Source of the DNA: Arbacia lixula
Taxonomy: Eukaryota; Echinodermata; Echinoidea; Arbacioida; Arbaciidae
Reading direction: 5' to 3'
Length of the DNA stretch: 64,000 nucleotides
Assembly: GCA_963669155.1 (NCBI GenBank)
Contig: OZ022597.1
Location: 5,053,965-5,117,964 of the forward strand
Each line of letters begins with the position of its first letter. Within the stretch, counting starts at the first letter, position 1. The notes below the pieces were generated by a model that searched no databases, had not been told where the DNA came from, and was given only the letters and a program-made list of their open reading frames with translations. This document shows, piece after piece, positions 57,259 through 64,000 of this stretch. Position numbers and translations under genes: made by a program.

Positions 57259-60200
57259 GTCATAGTGGAGACAATGTGAATAGAAGTGGAAGTTAAAGGG
57301 AGCATGTAGTGCTGCAGCAACCATGAACAGTCAGAAACTTGACCTGCAACCTTTGACCATTCAACTGTTCTGACCCCAAATCGATCATTTCATTGAGCTA
57401 GCAGTTACTTCCAACTTTGGTAAAGTTTGGCAAAAAATTGAGATTATCAAAATTTATCATTCAACCTTAACCTAATACACATCTGATGCACAATCTAATC
57501 ATTTGTCGCATGTGATGTAATGTCAGCATACACACTGTGAGGCCTTGGCTAGCTGATCCAAAAGGACTGCTCATTTAATATATACAAGTAAGGGGGGAGG
57601 AGCAACCTTACTTGTTCAGTGTGCGCATCCAAACAGAGACCTGTGGTCTGTTCACACGGCCCATGAGTACTGAGTAAGGTGTGCATTCTGTCTCCATAAT
57701 GCACACACGGCCCACAGTATTCAACTGCCACAGGAAAAGCTCACTAAGAAACTTCCAAAATCTAGATGGAGTGAAATATTTAAGCTTGCCATTTTTACTT
57801 GTTAATTATTCAATAGTTTCAAGTACATGTGGTGCATGTTCTGGTCATCCTTTCCCGCTTCTTCTAAAAATGTAAAATTTCACTTTGAAACCACTGCAAA
57901 GTAGATATAGTATGTATACCATTTGAAAGTCTTCATGACTGTCTTAAAACTCTTACATTCTGCAATTCTGCCCATCTGTAAGTTGAGTGCTAGCCATTAT
58001 CTTGTTCATTATCACACACGTCAAACACAAGCAGTTGATGTACTTTACAGTGCAGTAGGCAGCTCAATAACACCACTTACTGGTCTTAAAGAGTTTTGAG
58101 GGCTAGTATAATGTGTTTCATAATTTGATATTTTTGAAGTCTTGCCAATTATCTTATGTCCTGATCATTCTGCTTTCATTCACAGCTACCCTTTTATTTC
58201 AAGGTTTGGACTGCTTAAAGTACTTAAATGAATTGAAATTTGAATGTCTCATATGAGGAGAACATAATACGTACATGAATATCTAATAAATGCCTCCACA
58301 GAATGTACACAAATAAATGTCATAATATTTCTATAAACAGGCCTATGTTCCAGGAAAATTGTGAAGAATGAATTCAGGAGGGCTAATAATGAAGCCTACA
58401 TGATGTTATAAAGACACCCTGAACAGTGTAGTGCATGTCCCCTATTGAGGAAAAATGCATTTCCAGTTCTGCAACGGCTGTTTTATTATACAAGGCACAC
58501 CCTTTTAGGCATTGCAAGTAAAATAATCATGAGCCAATGTAATTTGTTCAATGGTTTTGTACTATGGGTATTGATATTCAGAGTGGTAGTTTCATCTGGC
58601 ATAAAGCAATGAAATGCTTCATTCTGGAAAAACTTAACCCTTTTATTACCAATCTCTAAAAAGTAACTTGGTTTACATATTGTAGTTATTTGACCATGGT
58701 AATGGGAGGGTCAAAGTGGCAATCATGACAGAACTATACTGCATCATTATTGGTTACAAATATGGTTTGATTTCAACAAGTTTGTTAATTTGAGATGATT
58801 CCTTTTTCATATATGGTATCTTGAACTTGAACAAGAATGAGACCTATAACCATGGGAGTATGATACGAGGCCTGTAGTCTTCAAAACTGCTAACCCTTGC
58901 CATTAAGGTACCTTTAGCATTAGAAAGTTAAGCAATGTTACATGTTTATAAGACCCCACAGTGTAATCATTCAGTGTTGATTAATCAATGCTAGTACATT
59001 GTAAACACTAGCATATTATTGCAAGTTTTATTCGCCTATATACCTGAAATATTGCTGCTTTTGTTTCATAGACTATGGTAATCCATATTTTGTTTACTTT
59101 GTACATTTTGTTACCTTTGATTTCTTTTTATATACATGTACATCTGTACTGTTGCTGAGTTTTTATTGTGAATCCAAACCTTCATGAGAATATAATTTTT
59201 TATTTATTTTGTATTAATTGAGCTAGATCAGAAATTGTATGCATTATGTGATAGCTGTGAAAATGTTTGAATGAATGAAAATTGAGCCATGTGAAAGCAA
59301 AATAAAATGATAAATGTCTGAAAGTGTATGATTACAGAGTGGTCAGTTGCCATTATTTCCTTTTGCAGAGTTTGTTTGAAAGATGTGGGAACAAAAAAAA
59401 AAGAGCTACAGTAGGGATGGATTCTCATTTACAAGCGGTCAATAAATAGCATCTGAGAAAAAATGTGGACACACTCGTACAAAATACACAAGAAAAATTG
59501 GTCACTAGGGTGCACCACATTGCAGGCATTGGAAACATATTCAACTTTATCACTTATATCATTTTGAGATTCCTTCTTGACATCCTGACATCAATGGTGC
59601 TTCATTTACAAGTCACAGTTTTTACCACTACATGGTACTGTACTACCCCTTACGTAGTTTAAACCATAGCTTTACCCTACATCCTGCAATGAGCAATTCT
59701 GGTGCAAAACACTAAACTCATCATCTCATGCAGAATGTAGTTGCTTGTCCAAATCGCATGTGTCCCTGTATGGCCAAATTTCCTCCCATCATTGTAAGAT
59801 TCTCACATGTTGCAAAAATGTACCTATATCCTGTTTAACTGAAGACTATGCATATGGATGTTTGTGGCAATGAATGTTTTGCTAGAAATATTCTGATTCG
59901 TACATGGAATGTAATCAAAAGACATAAAAAAGCAATAGAACTTATCATTTCTCAAAACGGGCAAATGTAAAAGACAGGATGTAAGTACAGGAGCCAGAAA
60001 TGAAGATGATTTATTTCAACATACTAATTGCCTTTTAATCATGTATCTCACAGACATAATGAATTTCACAGTCAACACCTTTGAATAAATATGCCGTCCT
60101 ATTACAATACAAATGCGCAAGGGTGCTATCCAAATATGAAATATAACACACTTTTCTGACCAGACCACACTGCTACCCACTTGCCCTTTATATGCCTCAT

Positions 60201-60479
60201 AAGTTGTTGTTGTCTTGTGGTGTTTACGGTATCCACTTTAATGAATTTACCATGATGATCCTTAAAGCAAAAAGCAGCATTGGGGTGCAAATTCACATAT
60301 TTTCATCTCCTACATATGTAAATTCTCATGTACATGTATGTCTACAAGCAGGAGTATCTTGGTGCTGGATAGCTCAATTTCTTTTATGATCATTCTAATC
60401 AATTGATATGTTGATAGGCACATAGCTGCACTAAATAATGTCAAACAATAACATTGGCAAATGCTGGAATGGGTTAACT

Positions 60480-60961
60480 CTTAAAGGGATAGTTCACCTT
60501 GAAATAAAGTTTGATTCAATAAGAGGGAGGAAAAAAGAAACACATTTATGAAGGTTTGATGAAAATCTGGAAATAAATAAAGTTATGATCTTTTAAAATT
60601 TTGATTTTCATGACGTCATGAGCGAGGTGCTCTCTCATATGTTGTGCACAATTTTTTTTTAAAATTTGCATTTTCTCAAAAAGATCCTTTTGCTTGTGCA
60701 TTTGATACATCCTTAGAATTGTTTTTACACACATACCTGTATGAAAAAAGTCATTCCGTTGTCAAAAACAGAAACAGTGCAATATATGTAATCATACAGT
60801 ACACATAGTATGGGAGAGCACCTTGCATGTGACGTCACAAAATTGAAATTTCGAAATATAATATATATTTATCCTTTGACAAATTTTTATAAAACCTTTT
60901 CTGATATGTTTCTGCTTTTATTGAAACTAACTTTTCTTCAGGGTGAAGTATCCCTCTAAGG
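60480..60961. mobile_element. 'agttcaccctgaa' MITE, ~480 bp
   Basis: Ends ttaaagggatagttcacctt and cagggtgaagtatccctctaa, with the same internal inverted structure as the 47392 copy. Confidence 0.88.
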
Positions 60962-61477
60962 GCTGGGTGGGGATTGATAGTGACTCCAGCCTTCTGCATG
61001 ATCCATCAAAAACATGCCAACGTACGGCTGTTTAATCTTACATGCATTTTTCTTTGCTTTAGTGGAAGGGGGGGGGGGGGTTGGCCTGTTCCACACTTTC
61101 TGTTCAAGTTCTACGTGAAGGCCTGAATTCACACAGTCGTTTCAGATTTATACCATGGTTCAAGTTAATTCTGTGATGTATAAGTAAATAAGTACAGTTC
61201 ATTTAACACATACACTTTAAAAAAATCCAATAAGGAACGAGTGGGTTTTGGGTAAATTCACGCTCTAGAGTTAGTATGGTTTAGATCATGCTTAATTTCC
61301 ATAATCCATGATCTAAACTAATTAGTGTGCATTTACCACCATACGCAGAGCGGACTCATTATTGGATGCTAAATCAAGCATACTTATTTGCTTATATGCC
61401 ACAAAATTTGCTTAGACCTTGGTCTAAACTCAAAACTTCTTTGTGAGTGTAGTGTTTCTGACAAGGGAACATAATTC

Positions 61478-62574
61478 TCAGAGTTCCACCTCCATGGACA
61501 CCTCTGGAGGCAGCATTGGCTGTCCCTGCATGTTCAGCTCTCTTTCAAAGGTTTCACGAGCACGCTTCAGTCTATTCAACAGCCGCGCCAGCACCTCCAC
61601 CTGACTACAATTCTGCGAGACGTTCACAATGGCCTCGATCTCACTGATGATGTCCACTTTGAGTTCATTCACCTGCTTCTCGATGCTCTTGCGTTGCTTG
61701 GTGCGCGTGCGTTTCACCCACACGTCCTCCTCATCGGGTGATTGCCCTCCATCCTCCACGTAGCCGATGTAGTTGTGCTTGCGTGAGAGCTCCTCCACCT
61801 CCTGGATGTACTCCATGAGGCGAGACTCTTGCAGCTTGTTGGTCCTAGCCAGAGTCCTGGCCTGGGTCTTGTACCACCACACCTGCCGGGTTCCACAAAT
61901 CTCCTCCCACTTCTTCTTGGGCCTGAGACCCTCCTGGACGAGCACAGTCTCCGCAAAGTGGATGGTTTGCTTCTGGATGGTTGCTGTATCCCAGATGCCC
62001 ATTGTCTCCAGCTGAGCGATGCGTCCCACTAGCCGCCTGTCCATCGGGGCGTTCCGCAGACGTAAGCTAGAGATGACCTCGTGCCTGGTGTGCATGCTGG
62101 CTTTGGGCAGCGCGACATATACACGCCACTCCACGCAATTCTCGCAAAGCGACGCCTTCACATCTTTCGCTAGCTTCTGAGACGTGATTAACTTATAGTG
62201 ATCTGTGTTGGCCTTCAGCTTGTAACTTGGAAACCGCCCAATGACCCGGAAAGACACGCGCGCCACACACCCGACTTTCTTGCTCTGCTTACATTTGTCT
62301 GGATGTTTCAGTGGTTTGGCACGCCCAAGTTTATTCTTCGAGTTTCCAAACTCACAGTGGTACAGTTGTTGCCCGCCATGACAATATGGGACGTTATCAA
62401 ATGGTACCTTTTGTCCTGCGACTACAAGGCCACCGTAGCGAAAGCGGCGAGCCTTCTTCCTGTTGACTACAAACTCATATGAAGAGCATTTCTTGGAGAT
62501 GTAGAATTTGGAGTGGGTACACCTCTCGTACATCTTAAGTAAATGGGCCGCCTCTGCTAAGGTAGTCACATATC
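61478..62574 (-). CDS. CARF/ALS2CR8-like protein, last exon
   Basis: Acceptor cacttcag at 62575, 364 codons, stop TGA at 61480-61478. It joins the upstream exon in phase 1 to read SPYFG-YVTTLAEAAHLLK. VPFDNVPYCHGGQQLYHCEF, KKVGCVARVSFRVIGRFPSY and a later DHYKL give a Cys..Cys..His pattern like the CARF domain (ALS2CR8) and related WRKY-GCM1/FLYWCH-type zinc-binding folds. A second half has QVWWYKTQARTL, an acidic EDGGQSPDEEDVW loop, a basic KRTRTKQRK patch and C-terminal helices (VLARLLNRLKRARETFEREL). Likely a nuclear DNA-binding protein; CARF-family assignment is by motif memory only. The exon is GC-rich and clearly coding. Confidence 0.8.
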
Positions 62575-63626
62575 CTGAAGTGAAAAGATGGAAAAGTGAG
62601 AATTGTTAGGTTTCTTCATGAGCTCTCTCACATATGATTGAACATCAAGAGGACTTTATTGCCTTATCACCATCATATTGACTAAATGAGGCGTGATGAC
62701 ATTGTGGCCACCAAAGAAAAAAATAAGAAAAATATAAAAATAATATTGTTTTTACTAATATCTTTGCAGTGACCATGGCTAGAATGTTAATGAAATACAA
62801 TCCACAGCAAGCACACAAAATATGTATGTAATGATATGCAACAAGCATTGGTTTTTATATCTTGTCCAAAAATAACGTGCTTCATGTAATTACTACTCTC
62901 TCTTCATGGGTGACTGATTTACACTCAAAAACACTGAACAGGATGTAGTATTGTTTGAGCACTTGTGGCTGTAATTAGAAATAATACAACCGGGTAGCAC
63001 AGTATGGATAATGGCATTTGTAGATTTTGCGGCACACCTGTCCATGTCACTTTGAGGGCTGATATCTATATTATAGCTTGTGGTCCCTCACCCCACCCCC
63101 CCCAAAAAAAAAGCACAAAAGCACAGTACCCTCTTAAAGGTATGGAAGTGTAAGGGTACCTATTTTGTAGACAAACTCAAATTCTGTAAAACATTGCATA
63201 ATCCACAAGTACAACAAAACTGTCTGGTTTATGAAATTTGAGAGTGACGTAATTTTCACATACAGCATAAGAAGCAATTGCATCATAGTTTCCTTTTCAA
63301 TTGCAAAGTGCAGATGGAATCATTCTTGTTCACATAAGCATTCCTTATCATAAAATTGACAAGAAATGCCCCTGACATTGAGCTTCTTAGATTATGAATT
63401 CAAATTATTTTCTCAGTGAAAGGGTATGCAAAAGCAAGATTATGATTTTAAATGACTAAGATGGATATGGCTGGCTGACATGGATAAACTTAAAAATGAA
63501 ACATATCAGTTGTATAAACCCATTCAAAAGTTCCTTTTTTCTTCAACTTATTTGATTCACACAAGGGACACACCACGTTTAAGCCTCACAAGAAAATGAT
63601 GTAACTAAAAATGAAAGATGGTCTAC
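62575..63626 (-). other. Intron of the CARF-like gene
   Basis: GT-AG intron of 1,052 bases on the minus strand. AT-rich, with one short C/A homopolymer patch near 63095. Nothing else recognisable. Confidence 0.75.
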
Positions 63627-64000
63627 CAAAGTATGGTGAGAGTTTCTCCTTGAAGAGGCGAGACCACTTCCTTGTAACCTCCTCTTCGTATTCATCATCC
63701 TCGTCAAAGGTCGGCTCTGGTGCCTCTCCCTGCTCCATGTCCTCAAAGCTGACTTCCTCAAGGTCGTCTGGGAAGACCTGATCTCCCTCTGGTTCATCGC
63801 TGGACTGGAGACTCTCTTGGGCCACGCCCTCCCGGATCTCCCTCGTTGCTTCCTCCAGGGGATTCACCAAACTGGTTGTAGGAGGGGCAGAGTTCTGCCC
63901 AGCTGTAGGAGCTTGGGCCATAGCGGCTGTCTGAATGGGTGCTATGAGAGGAGTCTGCTGGGGTTGTAGCATGGTAAGCTGTGGTGTTGTTAGGGTTAAC
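63627..64000 (-). CDS. CARF/ALS2CR8-like protein, upstream exon (partial at window edge)
   Basis: Ends CCATACTTTG|gtagac in phase 1, matching the last exon. It encodes a Gln/Ala/Pro/Thr-rich stretch (TPLIAPIQTAAMAQAPTAGQ) and then a strongly acidic one (EEVSFEDMEQGEAPEPTFDE), ending WSRLFKEKLSPYF. This composition fits an activation domain. The frame stays open past the first Met (63972) to the window edge, so the true start is outside. Confidence 0.75.

Larger units (their letters stand above)
54403..61477. other. Intergenic between SULT and the CARF-like gene
   Basis: No supported coding frame. Holds the nested elements at 56287-57088, (CATA)n at 57197, the MITE at 60480 and a G14 run near 61067. 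The two flanking genes converge here, so it contains both 3' ends. Confidence 0.6.

Noticed and set aside
1-64000. tRNA or rRNA genes
   Set aside because: I looked for cloverleaf and rRNA signatures by eye and saw none; a covariance-model scan would be needed to be sure.

Overview
This is a window of animal nuclear DNA. It is intron-rich and AT-rich, full of simple repeats and fold-back (MITE-like) elements, and has no operon structure. The gene content (a vertebrate-like SYCP1, a SULT4A1-like sulfotransferase and a CARF/ALS2CR8-like factor), the moderate intron sizes and a 2A-like retroelement leader suggest a marine deuterostome. An echinoderm is the best guess, but this is inference and not a sequence match.

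Layout. From 1 to about 18.0 kb there is mostly repeat-rich intergenic DNA: several fold-back elements, a CT/GTCT tract, a decayed LINE tail with a (GAT)n run, and two weak candidate exons. From 18.0 to 36.2 kb (+) lies a complete 22-exon gene for synaptonemal complex protein 1 (SYCP1). All splice phases agree, and the exons sum to exactly 3,000 nt (999 residues plus stop), close to human SYCP1. From 38.4 to 54.1 kb (+) lies a complete 6-exon cytosolic sulfotransferase gene (281 residues), closest to SULT4A1, with an 11.3 kb first intron. That intron holds CT-rich tracts, MITEs and an orphan exon-like ORF resembling Crypton/ZMYM-type recombinase N-termini. From 54.4 to 61.4 kb is intergenic DNA with nested fold-back elements. 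From 61.5 kb to the window edge (-) is the 3' part of a CARF/ALS2CR8-like gene: one large last exon and the end of an upstream acidic exon.

The most unusual signal is recurrent duplication of intron/exon 3' boundaries in both complete genes. SYCP1 exon 9 is preceded by a 75-bp minisatellite of 13 copies. Each copy carries its own 3' splice site and exon start, and all copies are in frame with no stop. SYCP1 exons 3 and 19 each have one decayed upstream copy. SULT exon 3 has three decayed upstream copies in a ~140-bp ladder, and SULT exon 4 has a 62-bp frame-breaking copy. Together these look like snapshots of one process at different ages, with the SYCP1 exon 9 array possibly able to make length-variable transverse-filament proteins.

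The three genes have unrelated jobs (meiotic synapsis, sulfonation, transcription) and nothing here indicates co-regulation.
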